64,000 nucleotides of DNA. It comes from Achatina immaculata (lineage: Eukaryota > Mollusca > Gastropoda > Stylommatophora > Achatinidae). Both the position numbers and the translations under genes were made by a program. Shown here piece after piece: positions 41,401 through 50,689 of the stretch. The notes beneath the pieces were generated by a model. That model was not told the origin of the DNA. It did no database searches and saw only the letters and a program-made list of their open reading frames with translations. The DNA is taken from positions 40,142,960-40,206,959 of the forward strand of contig CM019701.1 in assembly GCA_009760885.1 (NCBI GenBank). The letters are read 5' to 3'. The stretch's first letter is position 1. Every line of letters starts with the position of its first letter.

Positions 41401-43065
41401 TCAGACATTTAACACAGCAGGCTAAACAAAACAGAAACAGTGGTAATATCAAACAGAGTAAATGTACCAAAGAGAAATATTCTTTCAAATGGAATGACAC
41501 CACAATTCATCATCATCATCACAGGTGCCATGCCGACTGACATTGGCTGTTATGCTTCTCCAGAGTACCCGATCCTTCATGCAGGCCATCAGCTCAGTTG
41601 GTGATCTCCTCTCACACCATCCTGTTAGACTGTCCAGTATCATTTCTCTTGGTCTTCATTTTGATCTTCTTCCCTCTATTTTTCCTGTTGTTATAATATT
41701 TTCAATGCCCCCTCTTCTCATTGCATGTCCTATGAAAGTACATTGTCTCTCTCTTATTTTTTGTTATGAGATTTTTTTGTCTCTCCAGCTCTTCTCATAT
41801 ATTCTTCATTAGTTATTTTTGCTGTCCAGGGAATTCACAACATTCTTCTAATAAACCACTTTTCTGCTGCTTCCAATGATTCTTGTGCAGACTTGCCTAT
41901 TGTTCATGATTCACTTCCATATAACAAGTTAGGTTCAATAAAGCATTTTAGGACACTACAATTAAAAAAAAAAATCACTTATCTTTCAACACCAATACTA
42001 GTTGGATGCAGGTGGGCATATAAGAAATCAAATCAATACAGATAAAGCAAAAGGAATCTGTTATAACATGAAGAAAATACTAACATACAAAATGCTAATT
42101 TTGAGGAAAAGAGTACAACATTGATATACAAAACCAATATTGCTGCAAGGCTGTGAAACCTGGATAACTACAAAAAAAAAACAAAAAAAAAAAAATGAAA
42201 AAAAATTGGATGCAACAGAGAAGCGGTTTTGAGAAAAATGCAACAAATACCATGGAAAGACAGAAAAACAAATGGAGAGGTCCTCACAGAAGTTTCATAA
42301 CAACAAAATTTAGTTAAAAAGATAAGTAAAAGAAAGTTGAAGTTTCTTAAACATGTGATGCAGGGACTGAAGTTGGATAACCCAACAATGGCTGGAAAAT
42401 TCAAGGGAAAAAGAAGGAAAAGAGGAAGGCCAAGAAAGAAAAAAATAAAAATAATCTCAGTGGACTGACCAAATGGTATGGAAAAAGAAAAGCATTTGAA
42501 CTGATCAGAAACACCAAGGACCACACAAAATGGAAAAGCATGATCCCCAGCGCTAGCCAGCACAAATGTAAAGTAATGTAAAACCCAGGGGGGAAAAAAG
42601 CATAACCCAATGTAATTTAAAACGTATTTACATTTATCTACGGAAGCGCTGGGAAAGGTAACACACACAACAAATGAGGAAGTGAGATAATACAACCACA
42701 TACATTGTTCTAAAGCACCATCAACATCTCTTTTTTAAAAAGTCAGACATTTAACACAGCAGGCTAAACAAAACATAACCTGGGTATATCCAGTTCCGAA
42801 TCATCCTCAGATCTCTGTCAAACACATAATTACAACCATAGTATCGTTTGCCCAAGCCATCATTGGCCCATGGCGGTGCTGGGTAGCCATCGTCACGGAA
42901 GCAGACTTGCCATAGTCCAACGCTTGGGATTCCTGTCTCTCTGGTCTTTTCCGACTGCTGCCAGTAAGGTAAAGCTTCTGCGACGATTAAACAAATGATG
43001 GAAACACAGATTAGAGCTGTTCCCATTATCGTCCAGCAAGTTACGCGAGCCGAAGAGGACGCCAT
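35231..43065 (-). CDS. Four-TM claudin/PMP22/clarin-like protein, three exons
   Basis: Joining 43065-42780, 38587-38435 and 35466-35231 gives 675 coding bases, 224 residues plus stop. All introns are phase 1 with GT..AG ends (CAG|GTTATG, CTG|GTAAGT; TTACAG and CTGCAG acceptors). Predicted segments: TM1 about 13-34, a large extracellular loop with the family signature (W after TM1, then GLW, then two Cys), TM2 about 96-118, TM3 about 132-158 spanning the second junction, TM4 about 182-204, and a basic C-terminal tail. Family members are tetraspan membrane proteins of cell junctions, myelin or hair-cell membranes. Which subfamily this is cannot be told here. The introns (4.19 and 2.97 kb) are mostly transposon and minisatellite. 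Confidence 0.85.
35848..35970. repeat. 21-bp tandem repeat x 6, in tetraspan intron 2
   Basis: Units read ATGAAATGTAGCTTTGTATC then A, with AACAAA and AACGAA variants. Confidence 0.93.
36099..36643. mobile_element. hAT-like MITE, 545 bp, in tetraspan intron 2
   Basis: Perfect 13-bp terminal inverted repeats CAGTGGTTCCCAA at 36099-36111 and TTGGGAACCACTG at 36631-36643. The inner ends also pair loosely (TTCCACAGA on both sides). Flanking octamers do not match, so the insertion is old or rearranged. No coding capacity; T and G runs inside. Confidence 0.75.
36680..37850 (+). mobile_element. LINE-G, 3' part with RNase H domain, in tetraspan intron 2
   Basis: Broken frames encode an RNase HI domain: WTHVYIDGSAEKPVKNGGGS (first catalytic Asp), then after a frameshift YRTETIALLEALRTLK (Glu), FFTDSRGLLESL (Asp), and VLSHCGIAGNEIADSLSKAG (terminal His/Asp motif). 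Downstream is a degenerate CPCG...CP zinc-knuckle-like region and a GAA repeat tail at 37821-37847. An RNase H domain followed by a Cys/His region is typical of I/Ingi/Nimb-type LINEs. It is a separate lineage from LINE-A. Confidence 0.85.
37962..38233 (-). mobile_element. SINE-C, full length, in tetraspan intron 2
   Basis: The minus strand starts GGTGGCCTGTTTATCTAAGT with a tRNA-like head and B-box-like GGTTCAAATCCC, then GCAGTGGGATG, CAGCCTCTAGAAATGGGTAG, GAGAAATCTGGGAAGGTAAA, and the CACATCAGACTTTCATGTGC tail. A 5'-terminal similarity to the 4022 copy confirms the head. Confidence 0.85.
38435..38587 (-). CDS. Tetraspan gene, coding exon 2
   Basis: Polypyrimidine tract and acceptor TTTCTTACAG precede the exon. 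It encodes TM2 (WFIVVVLFVTLGLLLQPVA) and the start of TM3 (LFLLVSSILNFVTG), and ends at a consensus donor CTG|GTAAGT. The length of 153 keeps both flanking introns in phase 1. Confidence 0.85.
38640..38971. other. Intronic; one hAT-like terminus at about 38956-38971
   Basis: GGTTGGGAATCACTG ends at 38971 and is the reverse complement of CAGTGATTCCCAACC, a hAT-type end. I could not find the partner terminus, so only this end is claimed. The rest of the stretch has no gene. Confidence 0.4.
39185..39701 (-). mobile_element. LINE-B, 3' fragment with 12-bp TSD, in tetraspan intron 1
   Basis: TTTGCAGAAACT occurs at 39173-39184 and 39702-39713. The minus strand has an intact 158-codon frame from LWRGTDRTTKIRFLRACIFP through CETWTLNKTAEKHINAFECK and GKRKRGRPKRRWLQDIVDDL to the end. 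The tail is GAAT-type. This is one of the best-kept LINE-B 3' ends here. Confidence 0.92.
39758..40131. repeat. Minisatellite, about 44 bp x 8, in tetraspan intron 1
   Basis: Units contain ACAGAAACAGTGGTAATATC and AAATACAGTAAATACACCAAC. The last unit is also the left boundary of the 1.34-kb duplication. Confidence 0.93.
40164..40608 (-). mobile_element. LINE-C, 3' fragment (duplication unit 1)
   Basis: The minus strand carries the LINE-C C-terminal region and GAT tail, with frame breaks. GACACCACAATT at 40152-40163 and GACACTACAATT at 40609-40620 match at 11 of 12, a likely target duplication. Confidence 0.85.
40690..41230 (+). mobile_element. LINE-F, degenerate 3' fragment (duplication unit 1)
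   Basis: Broken frames encode LLQGCETWITT, an IPWKDRKTN-like stretch, a KLKFLKHVMQ-like stretch, and GKRRKRGRPRKK, the C-terminal pattern of an RTE-like LINE. It is more A-rich and more decayed than the other families. Confidence 0.7.
41508..41951 (-). mobile_element. LINE-C, 3' fragment (duplication unit 2)
   Basis: Copy of 40164-40608 created by the tandem duplication, not by an independent insertion; the flanks are identical too. Confidence 0.88.
42033..42572 (+). mobile_element. LINE-F, degenerate 3' fragment (duplication unit 2)
   Basis: Copy of 40690-41230 created by the tandem duplication. Confidence 0.72.
42780..43065 (-). CDS. Tetraspan gene, coding exon 1
   Basis: The ATG at 43063-43065 has a favourable context (AAAAAATGGCG). 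The exon encodes a short cytoplasmic N-terminus, TM1 (MGTALICVSIICLIVAEAL), PYW, then the loop with VGLWQVC and YYGC. The donor GT is at 42779-42778. The right end of a 1.34-kb tandem duplication (42775) lies only five bases from the exon, inside the donor consensus. Confidence 0.85.
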
Positions 43066-43189
43066 TTTTTTCGGTTCTCTGTGATCTAGGTAAGCTATTT
43101 TTAGATTGTCAACAGCGGACCGTGACGACCGGAAGCGACCAGGTAAGTTCCCGTATCATGAGGGCCGTTTTGGAAATCGGCGAGGCGTC

Positions 43190-43475
43190 AAGTTTGGCGA
43201 AACATAGCTGACCAAAACCCTGTCCCATCTCTCTGTTGCTGCCCCCAGTAACAGGCCTAGCCTGGCTAAGAGTGCAGTGAACCGCCATAGTCCCAAAGGC
43301 GGTGGAGTCTGCTAAAGAAGTGTTGCACACCTGGTGCTTTTTAACTGCGCTCCAGGACTAAAAAAAATTTCTGTCATAACCCGCTCCCCCGCCGATACGA
43401 TGTTGTGCCTCAACACCTTCACAGCATCGGCTGCAAAAGAACACCAGCTCACTGTTCCAGGACATAGAAGAAAAG
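43190..43475 (+). repeat. Rep-H dispersed repeat, copy 4, next to tetraspan start
   Basis: Matches 32726-33035 in the same orientation: AACATAGCTGACCAAAACCC, AGTAACAGGCCTAGCCTGGC, GTGGAGTCTGCTAAAGAAGT, GATGTTGTGCCTCAACACCT and a short GAAGAAAAG end. It begins 125 bases upstream of the tetraspan ATG, so it occupies the 5' UTR or promoter of that gene. Confidence 0.72.
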
Positions 43476-43584
43476 ACAAGACAATTCCGAAAGGTAAGTT
43501 TTGTAAAGATGGTGAATTTTTTGTAAAAAAAAAAACAAAAACATACGGAGTGTTGGCAGAACGCTATAAAAAGACTTCCACGAG

Positions 43585-43850
43585 CCACTAGAAAAGTGGT
43601 AAGAGTGAGGAACTGGCCAGGAAAGAGATTGGCAGAAAGTAAGATGAGCAGTTATAAATGAAGAACACAGAACAATTCAATATTTCGGCAAATGCCTTTG
43701 TCAAGAACCACAGATAAAAACAAGAAAAATACCCTTGTAAATGAAACATTGAACATTTAGCTCTTTAGTATCCTTCTCGTAAGAAAGGCAGGCACAAAAT
43801 GCACGTAGAAAGATGCAAATAAGCACAAAATTTAAAAAAAAAACAGGCTG
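43585..43850 (-). repeat. Dispersed repeat with hammerhead-like motif, copy 2
   Basis: Homologous to 27838-28130 on the other strand. On the minus strand the motif (43709-43678) reads CTTGACAAAGGCATTTGCCG then AAATATTG: a GGC/GCC stem with a short loop, followed by GAAA. The 5' core has drifted from CUGAUGA. Confidence 0.5.
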
Positions 43851-44114
43851 TTGGGTGAGAAATGAGAGAAAGAAACCATTTTAAAAAAGCGTACATTGTG
43901 TCATACTTCAGATGGCAAAAAGCCGGCTAACTGTGACCTAGACAAAATCTGAGTGTCACAGAGGTACCGAAGGAAATATGGCGTTGGCGCGGATGTTTTC
44001 CTTCCACGTGTCTGCACACTAAGAGCTGATATGACCAGCATCATACTAGTGACCGTGCTGTTGCATACTGTCTGTATAACCAGTATAGTTAAGCATAGGC
44101 GACTAACGAAGAAT

Positions 44115-45005
44115 TAATATTCATTATTCAGATCTTTTCTTCTCCAGGGTTCGAGGAAGTTTGGTCATGCTAAATCTGCTTCCCTGTCCCCCGTCCCCCC
44201 CCCCCCCCCCGATGAAGTCCGCCGTCTTCTCCAGGCTTCCCCATAGCTTTTCTTTCAGCTCCCCTCCCCTGGGCCAGATCTGTGCTCGGGGTTTTGGTTG
44301 GGCTGGACAGGTTTGCAGGGTGTGTTCTTGTGTCTGGATACAAAACACTCGTTTGTATGTGATAATTTGAGGTGATAGAGGTGGCTTAGAAGTCTGCAGT
44401 GTCCCGTTCCTTGTGGAAAGATTGTGGTTTGCTGGTATCCCTGTAGTTGATGAACGGGGTCTTGTGTTGGTTCTGTTTTCATTTTTATTTTCCAGTTGGT
44501 GTTTAACTTGTTGCTGCTGATTATTTTTTGTATCTTGATATGTTACTGAGTCGTTAATCCGTTTCATTTTGCTCCCTGCCTTAGAGAGGGCATCTACTTT
44601 TTCATTTCCATTTATTCCACAGTGTGAAGAGAGCCACTGTAGGACTATGGCTGAGTTTTGAAGCTTGTTTAGTTGTGATATAATTTCCTGTGTTTGTGAG
44701 TCGCTTTTGTTGTTGTTGTTGTTGGTTGGTCTGTATTACTTCTAGCAGGAGTCTGCAGTCAGTGAAGCATACAGTCTTCACTGGCAGGTTGTATGTTTCT
44801 GTGCATATGTGCAGGGTTTGTCTGAGTGCTGTTGTTTCTGCACTGGAGTTTGATGAGTGTCGTCCTGTTGGATGTGTTTGTTTGCTGGTTTTTCCGAATG
44901 GGAATCTGATGAAGATGCCAGCCCCTCCATTTCTGGTAGCCCCTTTCTGTGGGTCCATCCGTGAAGATGTGTGTCCAGATGATTTTCAGGATATTTTTCT
45001 TTGAC
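44115..45005 (-). mobile_element. LINE-G-like, RNase H region
   Basis: The minus strand encodes GGAGIFIRFP, SSAETTALRQTLHICTE, VCFTDCRLLLEVIQ and, after a frameshift, SHCGINGN and DALSKAGSKMKR: the catalytic Asp/Glu/Asp/His-Asp motifs of RNase HI. Further on is C-terminal HTLQTCPAQPKPRAQIWPRG with LWGSLEKTADFI, common in I/Ingi-like LINEs. It is related to but distinct from the 36680 copy. A C run interrupts it at 44200-44209. Confidence 0.82.
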
Positions 45006-45010
45006 GAAAC

Positions 45011-46128
45011 ATCACATTATGATAAGCAAGCAAGACCGATGCTGACAATATGATAAGGTGAAGAATACTGGATGGATAATAGATACATTGAGCAATATGT
45101 CGAATTACAGGTCTTCAGCTCAACCATCAAAAAGCCAGGCCAGATAGCTGATATATCGCTACCATTCCAGACAAACAAGTGAACAAGACTTCGAACGAAA
45201 CAAGTGGACAATTCTCAGACCTCCTAGTACAGCCCAAAACTCGATAATACAGCTACAAACAAACGCGTCCGCGCCAGTCAAGCGTTCATTTCGTTCTTCT
45301 TCTTGAACTTAACATTCATCTCCGCCTACAAAGCCCGCCAAATCACGTATTGTCCGTTCCTCCGACGTTCAGCCAGTTGTTCAGGAATGCAACTCAGAAA
45401 ATGTAAACATTAAATCATTGGCGTCTCCATCACAAAAGCATAATGGGGTTTAAACCAGTAACACATACTGTTACATACATTGCCGTCTTTTCTTTCCAAG
45501 CTTTAGAAAAAGCCAAGTATCCATTTCTACAACCAAGCGACAGGACTACAGAGTAGTCGACAAATAGTGCATACACACAGAAAAAAAATATTAACAAATC
45601 ATCATGTATCTATATTTCGACTAGCATTTCTCGAATTCCTAGAAAATTTCATCCCGAGACTTTGAGACATATTCCTGGAGACTTAGGTATTGATTGTAAC
45701 TTAAGAAAAAAAGTATTTTATGTTTAAACTAATAATCTTTTATTGACATTGAAAAAAAGTGTTCATCATGTCGGCTTAGATTTGTGTATGTTCTATTTTT
45801 GTTTGTTTGTTTGTTTGTTTGTTTGTTAACAAGACGTAAATAATGAGTGAGAAAGTAAAACCGTTTATGAATATTGAATATATCTGCAAAATTTGTTTCT
45901 ACTGCTATAAACATATGGAAACACTATACAGAAACACATAAAGATAACATTCTTATAATAACTCTTAATAAAGCTAAAGCAATCAATGCCTTTATCATTA
46001 AGAATAGCTTGCAGTTTAGTGATAAAAATTCCATCAGCAGAAAACGCTTTCTCAGTTTAAAGACAGATTTTGGTGGAACCATGGAGCGGGCACTACATAA
46101 ACGTGTGATTTTTGAAGCTCTGTTGCCT
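45011..46128. other. No gene recognised; (GTTT)n at 45797-45826
   Basis: A GTTT run of about seven units is the only repeat. An open frame at 45874-46203 (109 codons, about 85 before it enters the minisatellite) contains RKRFLSLKTDFGGTMERALH. I do not recognise it and see no splice context, so I do not call a gene. Confidence 0.4.
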
Positions 46129-46705
46129 GCCACCAACTACAACTCTCGTATCAAGGCTTCGTCCATGCTCTGTGCTTGTCATCTCAAACAACTGCAACTC
46201 TAGAATCAAGGCTTCGTCCATGCTCTGTGCTTGTCATCTCAAACAACTGCAACTCTAGAATCAAGGCTTCGTCCATGCTCTGTGCTTGTCATCTCAAACA
46301 ACTGCAACTCTAGAATCAAGGCTTCGTCCATGCTCTGTGCTTGTCATCTCAAACAACTGCAACTCTAGAATCAAGGCTTCATCCATGCTCTGTGCTTGTC
46401 ATCTCAAACAACTGCAACTCTAGAATCAAGGCTTCGTCCATGCTCTGTGCTTGTCATCTCAGACAACTACAACTCTAGAGTCAAGGCTTCATCCATGCTC
46501 TGTGCTTGTCATCTCAAACAACTGCAACTCTCGAATCAAGGCTTCATCCATGCTCTGTGCTTGTCATCTCAAACAACTGCAACTCTCGAATCAAGGCTTC
46601 ATCCATGCTCTGTGCTTGTCATCTCAAACAACTGCAACTCTCGAATCAAGGCTTCATCCATGCTCTGTGCTTGTCATCTCAAACAACACTTGAATCAAGA
46701 CTTCA
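46129..46705. repeat. Minisatellite, 55 bp x about 10
   Basis: Units contain TCAAGGCTTCGTCCATGCTC, TGTGCTTGTCATCTCAAACA and ACTGCAACTCTAGAA. Left units have CTAGAA/CGTCC and right units CTCGAA/CATCC, so variants are clustered. Confidence 0.95.
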
Positions 46706-46959
46706 CCCATGCTCTGAGCCTGATCGTTTCTTTCCAAGTATTGAAAGACAGTGGATTTTGTCTTTGATAATACTGCAGCTTGTTTTCCAGTGTCTTATAT
46801 TGCTGAATGCTCTGAACGTCTTGACATTCTTCACCTTCCGATTGCGAACATCTAGACAATGATTCATGTTTTTGGAAAAGTCTCATCAAGATTTTGTTTT
46901 GGGGCCTTCTCCAGTAAAACTTCTTTCCTGGGCAAAGGGAGAGGGCCTGGACTGGTTAC

Positions 46960-47140
46960 ATACTTTTCATATTTACCATTATCTGTACATACCTTTCATA
47001 TTTACCACTATTTTTACTTACTTTTAATATTTACCATTATTTGTACATACCTTTCATGTTTACCAGTATTTTTACTCACTTTTCATAGTTACCATTATTT
47101 TTACATACTTTTCACATTTACCATTAATTTTACATTTTTA
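46960..47140. repeat. Degenerate minisatellite, about 28 bp x 6, split by LINE-A
   Basis: Units contain ACTTTTCATATTTACCATTATT. Similar sequence resumes at 50325-50370 on the far side of LINE-A copy 2, so LINE-A appears to have inserted in or beside this AT-rich array. Confidence 0.75.
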
Positions 47141-47176
47141 TGTATTTTTAACATATTTTTTATTTTTATAATATAT

Positions 47177-50100
47177 CTCTCTGAACCTTAAGTGCCCAGG
47201 GCACATGGGGCTTCCGCAAGGGTTTTCCACAAATGCCTGTCTTTCGCCTTTTTTTCTGCTCTTGCCCAAGTGAGCCCTCTATTGCTCAACATCCTTTCTG
47301 TTGTTCTTCTCCATGTCTCTTTTGGTCTACCCTTACTTCTGCTCCCCTGTGGTGTCCATCTTAGTGCTATTTTTGGTAGTGAGTTGTCAGTCATTCGGAG
47401 CACATGTCCCAACCATCGCCAGCGTCTTTCCTCAATAATTGTTGTCAGTGGTTTCATCTGCATTTCTGCCAATAAAATGTTATTTCTTATGGTGTTTGGC
47501 CAAAATATTTTTTTAATTCTACGTAAACATTTAGTCTGGAAAGAATTCAACTTGTTTTCTATGGTTTTGGTGATTTTCCAGCATTCACTTCCATAGAGTA
47601 GCACACTTAGAACATTACTCTTAAATATCCTGATTTTCATATTTATGCTTAGTTTATTTGATTTCCATATATTCTGTAGCATTGCAAAAGCCTGGTTTGC
47701 TCTAGTAAGTCTGCTGTTGATGTCCTCTGTGCTGTCTCCATTTTCTACTACTCTGCTGCCAAGGTATAAAATTCGTTGACCTCCTCCACTAACTTGTTAT
47801 CTACTCTGAGTACATTTCTGTTGTTCACATTTTGCTTCATTAACTTTGTCTTTCCTACATTGATCTTTAGTCCTATGTTGTTTGCATTCTGGGTTAACTT
47901 GTTTATTTTATCTTGCATATCTTTGTGACTGCTTGATAATAGACAAATGTCGTCCGCAAAGTCAAGGTCCTCCAGCACTGTGTCAAGGGTCCATTGTAAT
48001 CCTCTGCGTTTGTCTGATGTTGCCTCCTTCATTAACCAGTCTACTGCCAAGATAAATAATGTTGGTGATAGTACACATCCCTGTTTCACTCCTGTTTGTA
48101 CCCTAAAGCTGCTGGAGGTATGTTCTCCACAGATAACTTTGCACTGAAAACCCTCGTATAGGGCTTTGATTACATTAACTATTTTATGGGGGAGGCCATG
48201 CCATCTTAGGATTTTCCACAGTGCATCTCTGTTGACACTGTCAAAGGCTTTCTCAAAATCTATGAATAATGCATATGTTGTGCTATGCCACTCATTTGCC
48301 TGTTCTAATATTTGTCTAAGTACGAATATATGGTCTATGCATGATCTTCCTTTCCTAAATCCTGCCTGCTCTTTCCGAAGTTTTTCCTCAAGTGTTGGTA
48401 CAATTCTGTTGATGATTATTCTGCAAAATACTTTACTAGTGAGTGGCAGTAGGGTAATGCCTCTCCAGTTCCCGCAATCTCTGAGGTCACCCTTCTTTGG
48501 TAGTTTTACTATAAGACCAGTTTTCCACTCCTCTGGGGCTTTTTCTAAATCCCAAATTTGTTGTAATATCCGGCAAAGTTGTTTTGGTGTTTCTGTTTCT
48601 TCTGCTTTCAACATCTCAGCAGTCACTTCATCTTCACCTGGTGCCCTGTCTGATTTTAGCATCTTTATCGCCTCTTTTACTTCATTTATTGTTATTGGTC
48701 CTGTATTGATGTTTAGTTCCCTTTTGCTTCAGGTATATCTATTGCTTGTGCTGCTTGTGTTCTGTTTAGTAGGGTGTTAAAGTGTTCCCTCCATCTTTCA
48801 ATTTTTTCTCTTTCTCCACTGACCAGTTGTCCATTTTGTGTTCTTACTGCACTTTCACATCTTGTATTGAAGTTACCTGTCATCTGCTTTGTGATTTTAT
48901 ATATGGTTTTCATGTCATTTGTATATGCTGCTTTCTCTGCTGTTTCTGCTAAGTTGTCATAATATTGACGTTTATCTTGACGGCATGATTCCTTCACTTC
49001 TTTGTCTTTTTGTGCATAATTACTTAAAACTCGTTCTTTAAGCCGTTGTGATTTGGTGTTCAGTAATTTTCCTTGATTTCTTTTCTTTGCTCTATCTTTT
49101 CCCATGTGGTCTCACTTATCCATTCCTCTTTTCTCCTTTTCCGATATCCCAGCACCTCTTTTGCTGTTTCCTGTAGTGTTTTATTGAACTCTAATATGGA
49201 CATTTCTGCTTCATCTTGTAGGACACTGAAGCGGTTCTTAAGTATTATTGAGAATTCATTTCTTGTTTGCTGGTCTATCAGTTTTCTTGTATCAAAATGT
49301 ATCTTTCTGTGTTCTCCGATTATGGCTTTCCTTAATTTTAGTTTTATTTTTGCTACCAGAAGGTTGTGATCACTTCCTATATCTGCTCCTTTCCTTGCTC
49401 GCACATCTTGTAGTGACCGTTTCCACTTGTTGTTTATTAGTATGTGATCGATTTGGTTTTCTGTGGTTTTATCTGGTGACCTCCAAGTCACCTTATGGAT
49501 GTTTTTGTGTTGGAAAATTGTCCCTCCGATGGTCATCATGTTTTCTTCACAGAAACTGCACAGTCTTTCTCCATTTTCATTTATTTCTCCGATTCCTTCT
49601 CTTCCCATGATTCTTCTTCTATCTTCATTTCCTTCACCTACTTTTGCATTGAAGTCGCCCAAGATGAGTAGCATATCATGCTTGGGTATTGTTTCTACTG
49701 TGGCTTGGAGGCTGTTGTAAAAATCTTCTTTTAATTCCTCTTCAGCTGCTTCTGTTGGTGCATAACAAACTATAATAGACAGCTTCGTGAATCTTGAGTT
49801 GAACCGTGCATATAATAATCTCTCATTTATTGGGGTCCATTTCAGCAATGCTCTTGATGCTTCTTTTGTTATAATCAATGCTACTCCTCCTTCATGAAGA
49901 TCTTCTTTACCTGACCATATTATTGTATCTTCTGTGTGCTGTGTTGTTAATTTCCTTCTGCCTTGTCCTGTCCATCTTGCTTCTTGTATTCCTAGTATGT
50001 CTAGTTTGTATCTGTGCATTTCTTTGATGGTTTGTGCTAGTTTTCCAGTCTGGTTTAGTGTTCTTACATTCCAGCTGCCTATTTGCATCTTTTGTTTAGG

Positions 50101-50246
50101 TTCCAGGAGGTCTGCAGTCGGGCTGGGGACTTCCAGTGGCTGGCTTTCATCCACAACCTTCATGGGCTCAGTTTCCTGATAAGCATTTCTCCTTACACCT
50201 GCATTTGCTTTTTCCCTTGCTTCTGTTTCTGTAGCAGTCTGATAGT
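47177..50246 (-). mobile_element. LINE-A, second near-complete copy (3.07 kb)
   Basis: Nearly identical to 20978-24167 but lacking its first 117 or so bases of 5' UTR. It starts at ACTATCAGACTGCTACAG and ends CTTAAGGTTCAGAGAG. Both flanks are TA-rich, so a target duplication cannot be defined with confidence. The two copies are inverted relative to each other and about 23 kb apart. Confidence 0.93.
47188..50163 (-). pseudogene. LINE-A ORF, copy 2, three 1-base deletions
   Basis: The frame begins at the same ATG (50163) as copy 1 and covers endonuclease, linker, reverse transcriptase and C-terminal region. Three single-base losses relative to copy 1 break it: in the A run near 49070 (after EQRKEIK), near 48720 (after IPEAK) and near 47767 (after VEEVNEF). 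At the position of copy 1's stop it has Trp. Only a few amino-acid differences from copy 1 are seen in the endonuclease and RT (for example KWTPI for KWNPI, GEHTS for GENTS), so both are young. Confidence 0.92.
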
Positions 50247-50689
50247 ATATAATAATAATATATATATATAATATATAATAGATATTAAATACATTTTCTT
50301 ATAATACATAAAGTACATATTTTTCATATTTTTATGTATATATTTACTTTTCATATTTACCATTATTTATGTACTTGCTTAATCCAATGAAAGTAGTATT
50401 TCTTCCTTTGTAGTGTTGTGGTTGAAAGAGAGTGTTTTGTGTAACTGAATTTCTATTTCAGAATGTGTTGTTCCAGCGTATCATATTCCTGAATGTAGCG
50501 ATTCTCAGCTAATTTCAGCTATATATGTTATCAACATATGTGGCATAAATGATAAAAAGGAGGAATTGTTTGAGAAAACGAAAAAAATGAAACATAAAAA
50601 TAATATTAGTTGCTGACTCCAAAGTCTGTAAAAAGGCTGTAAACACAAACATCAACATTAGACATTCCTATATTCGGATGTGAGTGAGC
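50247..50689. other. TA-rich; no gene
   Basis: TA repeats at 50245-50282, then the resumption of the ACTTTTCATATTTACC repeat, then unremarkable sequence. Confidence 0.5.

Larger units (their letters stand above)
40087..42775. repeat. Tandem duplication, 2 x about 1,343 bp, in tetraspan intron 1
   Basis: 40087-41430 and 41431-42775 are the same sequence. The only differences I could find are a one-base difference in the ATC run (about 40180 versus 41522) and one base in an A run (about 41251 versus 42593). Each unit contains a minisatellite unit, a LINE-C fragment and a LINE-F fragment. The first join (AAACAAAACAGAAACAGTGG) reuses ACAGAAACAG. Confidence 0.95.

Noticed and set aside
42751..42779. 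Exon 1 of the tetraspan gene reading on to a stop in PGYVLFSLLC
   Set aside because: The frame passes through a consensus donor GT at 42779-42778 and enters the tandem duplication; splicing to 38587 restores a family-like TM2 in phase.
45874..46203. 109-codon frame as a host gene or transposase exon
   Set aside because: No recognisable domain, no clear splice sites, and its last part is minisatellite.
46396..46862. Repeat-containing plus-strand frames (for example SSQTTATLESRL repeats)
   Set aside because: Translation of the 55-bp minisatellite; the frames end soon after it.
47160..50290. Target-site duplication for LINE-A copy 2
   Set aside because: Both flanks are TA repeats; several short matches are possible and none is distinctive.
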